Assembly: GCF_047729555.1 (NCBI RefSeq)
Contig: NZ_CP159825.1
Span: 372,001 to 436,000, forward strand
Length of the DNA stretch: 64,000 bases
Source of the DNA: Porticoccus sp905181945
GTDB taxonomy: Bacteria > Pseudomonadota > Gammaproteobacteria > Pseudomonadales > Porticoccaceae
Direction of reading: 5' to 3'
The notes beneath the pieces were generated by a model. It saw only the letters and a program-made list of their open reading frames with translations. It did no database searches and was not told the DNA's origin. Numbering within the stretch: the first letter of the stretch is position 1; every line of letters begins with the position of its first letter. Shown here one piece after another: positions 36,274-43,877 of this stretch. Position numbers and translations under genes: made by a program.

Positions 36274-36624
36274 ATGGCAGATAAAACACTGTTTGAGAAA
36301 ATCATGGTTGGCGATATTCCTGCTGATATCATGTATGAGGATGAGTATTGTGTTGTTATAAAAGACGCTGTTCCTCAGGCGCCCACGCATTTGCTAATCA
36401 TTCCGAGAAAGCCTATTTCTATGTTAGCAAAAGCCGATCTTGATGATAAAGAGTTACTGGGACACTTGCTGACGGTAGCTAATGATATGGCCAAGAAAAC
36501 TGGTATTGATGAAGCCTTTCGCGTAGTAATAAACAATGGTGCAGGGGCCGGACAAACGGTTTTCCATTTGCACCTGCACTTGCTTGGCAATAAAAAGTTC
36601 GTTGAAAATAACTTGAGCTTCTGA
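36274..36624 (+). CDS. hinT: HIT-family purine nucleotide hydrolase (HinT-like)
   Basis: This 116-residue protein carries the histidine triad HLHLHLLG near residue 102, the N-terminal FEKIMVGDIPADIMYEDEYC and the RVVINNGAGAGQTVFH loop. HinT enzymes hydrolyse AMP-lysine and similar phosphoramidates in the cytosol. It lies 45 bp after the Trm112 gene. Confidence 0.94.
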   Translation: MADKTLFEKIMVGDIPADIMYEDEYCVVIKDAVPQAPTHLLIIPRKPISMLAKADLDDKELLGHLLTVANDMAKKTGIDEAFRVVINNGAGAGQTVFHLHLHLLGNKKFVENNLSF

Positions 36625-36734
36625 TGAAGCCTTGATGTCTGTAATGTAACTTTTGAATAAATGCCAGCCATATTTGGCTGCGTGACATTATCATTCTAAA
36701 GCAGCCTGAATAAAGCTGTAGGGTTTAACTAGTT

Positions 36735-39335
36735 ATGAAAACTGCTGAAATTCGTAATGCATTCCTGAAATATTTTGAACGCCAGAACCACGAGTTAGTG
36801 GCTAGCAGTAGTTTGATTCCTGCAAATGACCCAACGTTATTGTTTACAAATGCTGGCATGGTTCCGTTTAAAGATGTTTTTTTAGGGAACGAAAACTGTA
36901 ATTATGTGCGCGCCACTTCATCCCAGCGTTGCGTGAGGGCTGGAGGAAAGCATAACGATCTAGAGAATGTCGGATACACAGCACGACACCATACTTTTTT
37001 TGAAATGCTGGGAAACTTTAGCTTTGGGGACTACTTCAAACGTGACGCAATCAGGCTTGCTTGGCAGTTTTTGACAGAAGAATTGCAGTTACCTAAGGAG
37101 CGCCTGTGGATTACTGTTCATGAATCAGACGATGAGGCGGCAAGTATATGGCTGGACGAGATAGGGGTAAGCCCAGACCGTTTTTCTAGATTAGGCGAAG
37201 ATAATTTCTGGCAGATGGCAGATACAGGACCCTGTGGTCCCTGCTCTGAGATTTTTTACGATCATGGGGAGGATATTCCTGGCGGACCGCCTGGTAGCCA
37301 TAATGATGAGCTTGATCGCTATATTGAGATATGGAATTTAGTTTTTATGCAGTATGACCGAAAAGCTGACGGCACCATGGAGCCTTTACCAAAACCCTCT
37401 ATTGATACTGGAATGGGACTTGAGCGTATCACTGCAGTTATGCAGGGCGTGCACAATAATTATGATATAGATCTTTTTCAGGCATTATTGAAAGCTGCAG
37501 CTAAGGCAACAGGGACTAGTGATTTAGAAAATAAATCATTAAGGGTGATAGCTGATCATATTCGTTCTTGTAGTTTTTTAATCGTAGATGGGGTGTTGCC
37601 ATCTAACGAGGGTCGAGGCTATGTATTGCGTCGTATTATTCGTCGAGCGATTCGCCATGGTAACCAGCTGGGTCAGAATCAACCATTTTTTCATGACCTG
37701 GTATCAGACCTGGTCGATATAATGGGGGATGCTTACCCAGAGCTCATTGGGGCTCGCGCGCATGTTGAGGAAGTGCTGCTAAAAGAGGAGCGGCAATTTG
37801 AAAAAACTTTAGATAAGGGCATGTCATTATTGAGTTCTGTTTTAAGTGAACTGGAGGGCGATGTTATTTCCGGAGATGTCGTTTTTGCACTCTACGATAC
37901 ATATGGATTCCCTGTTGACTTAACTAATGATATTGCGAGAGAAAAGGGCTTGTCATTGGATATGCTGGGCTATGAGAAATCTATGGCAGCTCAACGCAAG
38001 CGGGCTCGAGCTGCTGGAAAATTTAATACTGACTACATACAGCAGCTAAAACTTGATGGAGAGACTGATTTCACTGGCTATGATTCTACTTTAGGCGAAG
38101 GCAACGTTATAGCATTGATTCTGAGGGGAGAGTTAGTTGATCGCGTTTCCGAGGGTGATGAGGCTACCATTGTGCTCAATAGTACTTCTTTCTATGCTGA
38201 GTCTGGTGGACAGACTGGAGATCATGGGTGTTTGCGAGCTGATTCTAGCGAGTTTAAGGTCAAGGATTGTCAAAAAAAGGACTTGCATTTTTTGCATATT
38301 GGTACAGTGGTTTCAGGGTCTATTGATGTGGGACAAAAACTTTATTCATTGGTTGATGCTAGCGATCGTTTAGCTACGGGGCTTAATCATTCCGCTACTC
38401 ATTTGTTGCATGCAGCTTTAAGGCAAACCTTAGGTGAACATGTTATGCAAAAAGGATCGCTAGTGGACAGCAGACGTCTTCGTTTTGATTTTAGTCATAC
38501 TGAAGGCATTTCGCCCGAACAACGGAAATCCATAGAAGGTGTTATCAACGCAGAAATTCGTCGAAATACAGTAGTGAAAATTGATATCTGCGATATGAAA
38601 ACAGCTCAAAATAAAGGTGCTATGTCTTTGTTTGGTGAAAAATATGGCAATGAGGTGAGAATGCTGACTATCGGGGATAGCTTTTCTGTAGAATTGTGTG
38701 GCGGAACTCATGCTCTAAGTACCGGCGATATCGGCCTGTTCAAGATTGTTTCTGAGATAGGCATTGCTGCAGGCATTCGTCGCATTGAAGCAGTGACCGG
38801 TGAACAGGCGTTAACTTACGTTAATAAGTTAGAGTACGATTTGGAGGCTGTATGTCATACTCTCAAAGCCAGTCCTGATAATATTGCGCAAAAAGTGACG
38901 GCTTTATTGCTTGAATCTAAAGAATTAGAAAAACAAAATGCTCGATTGAAAGGAAAAATGGCTAACCTGGCCGGTGTTGAACTGCTTTCTGCAGCTAAGG
39001 AAATAAAAGGTATTCAGGTGCTGTCGGCGATCATTGACGGAATAGATCCCAAAACACTTCGTGATACAGTAGACCAGTTAAAGTACAAACTGGGTAAAAG
39101 CGTGGTGATACTGGCAGCAATCGATAAAGATAAAATTTTCCTAGTTTCTGGTATTACCCAAGATATCTCTAGGCAGATCCATGCCGGTGATTTAATGGGT
39201 TTTGTCGCCTCCCAGTTAGATGGTAAAGGTGGAGGTCGTCATGATATGGCTCAAGGGGGAGGTACAAATATTAAGGCGCTACCAGAAGCAGTTAACTCCG
39301 TTTTTGGCTGGGTCGAAGAAAAACTGAATAGTTGA
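36735..39335 (+). CDS. alaS: Alanyl-tRNA synthetase
   Basis: This 866-residue class II synthetase has the catalytic domain (VRATSSQRCVRAGGKHNDLENVG, motif 3 GMGLERI), an editing domain with the zinc-binding HSATHLLHAAL and CGGTHALSTGDIG motifs, and a C-terminal DHHA1/C-Ala domain (GKGGGRHDMAQGGG). It charges tRNA-Ala and clears mischarged serine and glycine. It leads alaS-lysC, with 168 bp between the two. Confidence 0.98.
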   Translation: MKTAEIRNAFLKYFERQNHELVASSSLIPANDPTLLFTNAGMVPFKDVFLGNENCNYVRATSSQRCVRAGGKHNDLENVGYTARHHTFFEMLGNFSFGDYFKRDAIRLAWQFLTEELQLPKERLWITVHESDDEAASIWLDEIGVSPDRFSRLGEDNFWQMADTGPCGPCSEIFYDHGEDIPGGPPGSHNDELDRYIEIWNLVFMQYDRKADGTMEPLPKPSIDTGMGLERITAVMQGVHNNYDIDLFQALLKAAAKATGTSDLENKSLRVIADHIRSCSFLIVDGVLPSNEGRGYVLRRIIRRAIRHGNQLGQNQPFFHDLVSDLVDIMGDAYPELIGARAHVEEVLLKEERQFEKTLDKGMSLLSSVLSELEGDVISGDVVFALYDTYGFPVDLTNDIAREKGLSLDMLGYEKSMAAQRKRARAAGKFNTDYIQQLKLDGETDFTGYDSTLGEGNVIALILRGELVDRVSEGDEATIVLNSTSFYAESGGQTGDHGCLRADSSEFKVKDCQKKDLHFLHIGTVVSGSIDVGQKLYSLVDASDRLATGLNHSATHLLHAALRQTLGEHVMQKGSLVDSRRLRFDFSHTEGISPEQRKSIEGVINAEIRRNTVVKIDICDMKTAQNKGAMSLFGEKYGNEVRMLTIGDSFSVELCGGTHALSTGDIGLFKIVSEIGIAAGIRRIEAVTGEQALTYVNKLEYDLEAVCHTLKASPDNIAQKVTALLLESKELEKQNARLKGKMANLAGVELLSAAKEIKGIQVLSAIIDGIDPKTLRDTVDQLKYKLGKSVVILAAIDKDKIFLVSGITQDISRQIHAGDLMGFVASQLDGKGGGRHDMAQGGGTNIKALPEAVNSVFGWVEEKLNS

Positions 39336-39503
39336 AACCTTGGGTTGATCAATGGCTGGCTTTGTGTGAGTGATATACCTTAACTTTTATAGTGTTTTGT
39401 TGTTTAATTGCCCACCTTTTTGTAAGTTGCTTTTAGCTTATTGTGAGAGATTTAGCTCGACATTCAATCTGCAAAAAATAATATCTTAGAGTTTAGGTTA
39501 TAC

Positions 39504-40739
39504 ATGAGTTTACTGGTTCAAAAATTTGGTGGCACTTCAATTGGGACTGTTGAAAAGATTGAGGCTGTAGCTGAAAAAATTTGCGACGCTCGGAAGCGTG
39601 GCGACGATATAGCTATAGTGGTCTCTGCTATGAGCGGCGAAACTAATCGGCTGATTGCACTAGCAAATGGTATCCAAAAAAATCCCAGTTCTCGCGAAAT
39701 GGATGTATTGGTATCCACTGGGGAGCAAGTCACAATTGCTTTGCTGTGTATGGCGCTGCATAAACGTGGTTGTGCAGCCAAGTCCTATATTGGATCACAG
39801 GTGCGTATTCTTACAGATAGCGCGCACTCTAAGGCTCGGATTGAAGCCATTGACTCCCATCGTATGGAGCAAGACCTTGATGAAGGAAAGGTAATCGTAG
39901 TTGCTGGCTTTCAAGGCGTTGATGAGCGCGGAAATATCACAACATTAGGGCGGGGCGGCTCTGATACTACTGCTGTGGCTTTAGCTGCTGCATTGAAAGC
40001 AGATGAGTGTCAAATTTATACGGATGTAGACGGTGTTTATACAACAGATCCTCGGGTGGTTAAAAATGCTCGACGTCTGGATCATATTACTTTTGAAGAA
40101 ATGCTCGAAATGGCCAGTCAAGGCTCTAAGGTATTGCAGATAAGAGCCGTAGAATTCGCTGGGAAATACAAAATTCCTCTCAGGGTTCTATCTAGCTTCA
40201 AAGAGGGCCCTGGCACTTTAATTACACTTGAGGATGATGACAATATGGAAAAGCCTGTTGTTTCTGGCATCGCTTTTAATCGTGATGAAGCTAAGCTTAC
40301 AGTGCGAGGGATTCCTGATGTTCCTGGGAGCGCCGCTCGAATTCTAGGTGCAGTTGGCCGAGCCAATATCGAGGTTGATGTAATTGTACAGAACGTCGCC
40401 CAAGATAAGACAGCATCTTTAACATTTACCGTCCACAGAGATGAAATGAAGAATGCAGAAGTTGTATTGAACAAGGTTGCAATGGAATTAGGTGCAACTT
40501 CAGTGGAAGCTGATGCCAATATTGCCAAGCTAGCTTTGGTTGGCGTGGGAATGCGTTCTCATGCAGGCGTCGCTGCGACTATGTTTTCTACGCTAGGTAG
40601 AGAAAATATTAATATTCAGATGATTAGCACATCAGAAATTAAAATCACGGTTGTGATTGCTGAGGATTTTTTAGATTTGGCGGTGAGATCATTGCACAGT
40701 GTGTTTGAGTTAGATGACGATGCTAGGCCTTTAAAATAA
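39504..40739 (+). CDS. lysC: Aspartate kinase
   Basis: This 411-residue kinase phosphorylates aspartate, the first step toward lysine, threonine and methionine. The N-terminal KFGGTSIGTVEKI nucleotide motif and GRGGSDTTAVALAAAL are intact. Two ACT domains follow in the C-terminal 150 residues (VSGIAFNRDEAKLTVRG, ALVGVGMRSHAGVAATMF), which bind the feedback inhibitor. The protein resembles the single lysine/threonine-sensitive enzyme of pseudomonads. In most relatives csrA follows directly; here no csrA is present before tRNA-Ser. Confidence 0.97.
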   Translation: MSLLVQKFGGTSIGTVEKIEAVAEKICDARKRGDDIAIVVSAMSGETNRLIALANGIQKNPSSREMDVLVSTGEQVTIALLCMALHKRGCAAKSYIGSQVRILTDSAHSKARIEAIDSHRMEQDLDEGKVIVVAGFQGVDERGNITTLGRGGSDTTAVALAAALKADECQIYTDVDGVYTTDPRVVKNARRLDHITFEEMLEMASQGSKVLQIRAVEFAGKYKIPLRVLSSFKEGPGTLITLEDDDNMEKPVVSGIAFNRDEAKLTVRGIPDVPGSAARILGAVGRANIEVDVIVQNVAQDKTASLTFTVHRDEMKNAEVVLNKVAMELGATSVEADANIAKLALVGVGMRSHAGVAATMFSTLGRENINIQMISTSEIKITVVIAEDFLDLAVRSLHSVFELDDDARPLK

Positions 40740-40798
40740 TTTTTTAGGTTGACTATCCTAAGCATACAAAAAATAAAACCAAAGTTGTTTGATCAGCT

Positions 40799-40826
40799 TT
40801 GATTTTTGAAGAGGTGTTGTTATTAT
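40799..40826 (+). promoter_or_regulatory. Likely stable-RNA promoter for tRNA-Ser
   Basis: TTGATT (40799-40804) and TATTAT (40821-40826) are separated by 16 bp and followed by the G+C-rich discriminator GCCGCC, the pattern of stringently controlled tRNA promoters. Transcription would start near 40833, about 50 bp before the mature tRNA. Confidence 0.65.
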
Positions 40827-40885
40827 GCCGCCTCGAATTTAGATGCTCTTTTTGGATTTATCAGTTATTGAGAGCTGCATATTTT

Positions 40886-40976
40886 GGAGAGGTGGCCGAG
40901 TGGCTGAAGGCGCGCCCCTGCTAAGGGTGTATAGGCTAATACCCTATCGAGGGTTCGAATCCCTCTCTCTCCGCCA
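40886..40976 (+). tRNA. tRNA-Ser (anticodon GCT)
   Basis: This is a 91-nt class II tRNA. The acceptor stem GGAGAGG pairs with TCTCTCC (one G-U pair), the D-arm is GTGGCCGAGTGGCTGAAGGC, the anticodon loop CTGCTAA carries GCT at 40920-40922, and a long variable arm precedes the T-arm GGGTTCGAATCCC. The discriminator G and CCA are encoded. It reads AGC and AGT codons. Confidence 0.98.
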
Positions 40977-40998
40977 CTTACAAAGGTAAGTAACACTA

Positions 40999-41031
40999 AA
41001 GGGTTTAGGCTGTTAGCTAAACCCTTTTTTT
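40999..41031 (+). terminator. Rho-independent terminator after tRNA-Ser
   Basis: AAGGGTTTAG (40999-41008) pairs perfectly with CTAAACCCTT (41017-41026) around an 8-nt loop and runs into seven T residues. It ends the tRNA-Ser transcript 22 bp after its CCA. Confidence 0.9.
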
Positions 41032-41281
41032 ATGAGCAAGATTGTGAGTAAAAAGGACTTTTATTCCCGTGAAATATTTATCTTGTCTGAAGAAGTTTCG
41101 GAAGATGACTCAAGTGATAGCTTAAATAGCTCGCCTAAGAGTGGCTCAGCAAATAAAAAATAGCAGAAAAAAGTAGACTAATCCTAACACCTGTTTTTTT
41201 GACCACTAAAAAATTATACTTTATTGAAACAATTAGTGAGTTTATTGGATAAAATTAGACCTTGTTTCAATTTTATTGATT

Positions 41282-41298
41282 ACTATAGTGACTATAGT
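41282..41298. promoter_or_regulatory. 17-bp palindrome, candidate operator
   Basis: ACTATAGTGACTATAGT is a perfect inverted repeat around a central G. Each half, ACTATAGT, is itself self-complementary, so it can also be read as a tandem pair of 8-bp palindromes with a 9-bp period. It lies about 170 bp before the first operon ATG. It could bind a dimeric regulator, but none is encoded nearby. Confidence 0.45.
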
Positions 41299-41370
41299 TT
41301 AAAAAAAAGCAAAAGAAGCAAATTTTTTATAATTCGAGTGGTTGGTTGTTTTCTGGAAAAGTTACAGTTA

Positions 41371-41399
41371 TTGCTAACTTTTGCAGATGCTCGTAGAAT
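41371..41399 (+). promoter_or_regulatory. Candidate sigma-70 promoter of the ketone carboxylase operon
   Basis: TTGCTA (41371-41376) and TAGAAT (41394-41399) are separated by the optimal 17 bp. Transcription would begin near 41406, leaving a leader of about 65 bases ending in the GAAGG ribosome site before the ATG at 41471. Confidence 0.45.
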
Positions 41400-41470
41400 A
41401 AATATTTGTCCTCATGGGTCACAATAAATAGAGACCTGATTTAGCAATTTAAGAACGAAGGTAGCTCGAT

Positions 41471-43408
41471 ATGGGAATGCTCATTAATATCGATAACGGC
41501 GGCACCCTCACAGATATATGTGTGCTGAAAGATAATGATTTTTATAAAACAAAGACACTCACTACACCTTATGATTTAAGCAAGTGCTTCTTTGATGGAC
41601 TAAAGGATGTCTCAAAAGCCATATATGGTGAAGAAAACGTTGCTCGATTACTCGCTGAAGTTGATCATATAAGATATTCAACTACTCAAGGTACTAATGC
41701 TATTGTGGAACGCAAGGGCCCCAAGCTAGGAATCGTTATCAATAAGGGGCATACAGATTTAATTAGTCTGATGAGAAAGCAAGATCAAGATTTGTTTGAT
41801 TTTCTTGTGGGCGATCGTGTGGAAGAAATAGAGCTAACTGATTTGCAGGACGCAGAGCGCGCAACTGAAACTACAACTGCTATTACCCGATTGACTGCAA
41901 GGGGAGCAAATCGGGTTGTGGTCTGTTTTGATGTTGATAAAGCAACTCAATATGAGTCTCAGTTTAAAAGAATTGCCTTTGATAATTACCCTCGGCACCT
42001 TCTGGGTGCTGTTCCTATGCTGTTTGCTAGTGAGCTAGCTGAAGATATTTCTCCTAGCCGTCGTGGTTGGACAGCGCTGGTTAACTCTTTTTTGCATCCT
42101 GCGATGGAAAGTTTCTTGTATAACGCAGAAAATCGTTTACGTGAATATCGAACAAAAAATCCATTACTTATTTTTCGTAATGATGGCGATGCATCTCGAG
42201 TTGCTAAAACTATTGCATTAAAAACATATAGTTCTGGGCCTCGTGGCGGAATGGAGGGCGTTAAAGAATTTAGCAAGCAGTACAAACTTCCTAATGTGGT
42301 CTCTATGGATATTGGTGGGACCACCACAGATATCGGGCATATAGTAAATCATACCGTACAAGAATCACGTCATGGCAATGTGGAAGGGGTGCCTATTTCG
42401 TTCGGTCTTTGTGAGATAGCAAGCCCGGGTGTTGGCGGAAGTTCTATCTTATCCGTTAACGGGAAAGATATTAAGGTGGGACCAGAAAGCGTAGGCGCGG
42501 TACCTGGACCAGCAAGTTTTGGTCGTGGCGGCAAAGAATCTACGATGACAGATGTCAATCTTTTGACGGGACTGCTTGATCCTCAAACTTTTTTTGGCGG
42601 CGGATTGAAGCTTGATATTGACAGAGCTCATGCTGCTATAGAAGAAAATATTGCTACTCCTTTGGGCGTTTCTTCTGACGAAGCCCTTCTTAAATTACGT
42701 GATGCTTATGATCAAAAAGTTGCTGATGAGCTAACTGGTTTCGCTACTGTTTCTGATGAGACTGTCTTGCTAGCATTTGGTGGGGCCGGCCCAATGAGTG
42801 CTTGTGGTGTAGCCGATAAGTCTGGCATTAGAACTGTGTTTATTCCAAAAACTGCGGCAGTGTTCAGCGCTTACGGTATCGGATCTTGTGACATAGGGCA
42901 AAGCTATGCAGTTGTTCTAGCTGACTATAAAAATGAGACATTAAAGTTAGCATATACCGGCTTGGCAGAGAAGGCTGGTCGAGATATGTTTGCAGAGGGT
43001 TATTCTGAAGGTGATTATCAAATTACCGCTCAGCTTGTTGGCACAAGCAAGGATAGCGAGGTTGTTCATGTGCTGGCTAATGAGATTGCATTTCCTAAAT
43101 CTTTGTCTGGTTCAGACTCGGTCATATTAGAGTTCTCTGCTAGAAAAATACTCAGAGCAGAGAGTCAATTACAGGCCAAAGTGTCCAAGGGTGCTGTGGC
43201 AAAAAAAGATAACGTTCGATCCATTTTTGGAGATAACGGAGAGTGGAGCGACTTACCAGTTTATGGTGTGAGTAGCATGAAGCCTGGCGATCATGGTGCT
43301 GGTCCAGCAGTTATTGAAGAGGAATACTTTACATGCTTGGTTCGTCAAGGATGGAGTTTTGTTGTAACTGAATTGGGCGACATTTGTTTAACAAAGGGAG
43401 CCAAATAA
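41471..43408 (+). CDS. HyuA-type subunit of an acetophenone-carboxylase-like ketone carboxylase (Apc1-like)
   Basis: This 645-residue protein belongs to the hydantoinase A/oxoprolinase family, an ASKHA-fold ATPase. The first phosphate loop is DNGGTLTD (8-15) and the second DIGGTTTD (280-287), with SSGPRGGMEG and FGGAGPMSACG. In acetone and acetophenone carboxylases such subunits use ATP to activate bicarbonate or the ketone enolate, without biotin. The usual DIGGTFTD is changed to DNGGTLTD in the first loop. The next gene overlaps its stop by one base. An isolated hydantoinase is less likely because of the five-gene Apc1-5-like order. GAAGG precedes the ATG. Confidence 0.82.
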   Translation: MGMLINIDNGGTLTDICVLKDNDFYKTKTLTTPYDLSKCFFDGLKDVSKAIYGEENVARLLAEVDHIRYSTTQGTNAIVERKGPKLGIVINKGHTDLISLMRKQDQDLFDFLVGDRVEEIELTDLQDAERATETTTAITRLTARGANRVVVCFDVDKATQYESQFKRIAFDNYPRHLLGAVPMLFASELAEDISPSRRGWTALVNSFLHPAMESFLYNAENRLREYRTKNPLLIFRNDGDASRVAKTIALKTYSSGPRGGMEGVKEFSKQYKLPNVVSMDIGGTTTDIGHIVNHTVQESRHGNVEGVPISFGLCEIASPGVGGSSILSVNGKDIKVGPESVGAVPGPASFGRGGKESTMTDVNLLTGLLDPQTFFGGGLKLDIDRAHAAIEENIATPLGVSSDEALLKLRDAYDQKVADELTGFATVSDETVLLAFGGAGPMSACGVADKSGIRTVFIPKTAAVFSAYGIGSCDIGQSYAVVLADYKNETLKLAYTGLAEKAGRDMFAEGYSEGDYQITAQLVGTSKDSEVVHVLANEIAFPKSLSGSDSVILEFSARKILRAESQLQAKVSKGAVAKKDNVRSIFGDNGEWSDLPVYGVSSMKPGDHGAGPAVIEEEYFTCLVRQGWSFVVTELGDICLTKGAK

Positions 43409-43812
43409 TGAAAGTATTAATGACTGAATATCTTCGAATAGATTTAGATTCAGAGAACTGGGAATGCCGTGTATGTGATCATACGGTCGGTCCGGCCCGC
43501 GGAAATTATAAAGAAGGTTTATTGGTGTACAAGAGAGATCCAGAAGATATCCATCCTTCTGTTATCGATCCAGAAAAATATAACTTCACTTTTTGCCCTG
43601 ATAAAGACTGGGTGAGCATCTATGAATTTTACTGCCCGTCCTGCGCTACTCAGGTGGAGGTTGAATACACCTTCCCTGGGCATATGCCACTTTATGATAT
43701 GGAAGTGGATGTAGATGCTCTTAAAGAGCAGTGGAGCACAAGAGAGGAACTTACGGAGCCTACGACAGGCCCTAATGTTCTAGTAGACAGGACTCACGGC
43801 CATAATCATTAA
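43408..43812 (+). CDS. Small cysteine-rich subunit of the ketone carboxylase (Apc2/AcxC-like)
   Basis: This 134-residue protein has two CxxC pairs, CRVC (20-23) and CPSC near 77-80, plus a further cysteine in FTFCPDKDW, so a bound zinc is likely. It resembles the small subunit of acetone carboxylase (gamma) and of acetophenone carboxylase. The region VGPARGNYKEGLLVYKRDP is the conserved part. The frame opens earlier at 43384, but the ATG at 43408, overlapping the upstream TAA as TAATG, fits translational coupling. The C-terminus is histidine-rich (THGHNH). Confidence 0.8.
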   Translation: MKVLMTEYLRIDLDSENWECRVCDHTVGPARGNYKEGLLVYKRDPEDIHPSVIDPEKYNFTFCPDKDWVSIYEFYCPSCATQVEVEYTFPGHMPLYDMEVDVDALKEQWSTREELTEPTTGPNVLVDRTHGHNH

Positions 43813-43877
43813 TGCAGCGGACTTATTCTCTTACAGGAAGATAATCCATAAGCTTTAAAGTTTTAGGAAATAAAATT

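Larger units (their letters stand above)
41032..41470. other. A+T-rich regulatory spacer upstream of the ketone carboxylase operon
   Basis: No convincing gene is present in these 439 bp. The region holds the tRNA-Ser terminator boundary on the left, a 17-bp perfect palindrome at 41282-41298, a TATAAT at 41328-41333 without a recognisable -35, and a TTGCTA/TAGAAT promoter pair at 41371-41399. Two short open frames (41032-41163 and 41224-41427) lack ribosome sites and recognisable products. The position makes it the control region of the following operon. Confidence 0.6.

Noticed and set aside
41032..41163. A 43-codon open frame starting right after the tRNA-Ser terminator
   Set aside because: The ATG abuts the terminator T run, there is no ribosome site, and the serine- and lysine-rich product resembles nothing known. 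It is more likely chance in A+T-rich DNA.
41224..41427. A 67-codon frame upstream of the carboxylase operon
   Set aside because: It starts at a TTG without a ribosome site and overlaps the palindrome and both promoter candidates.
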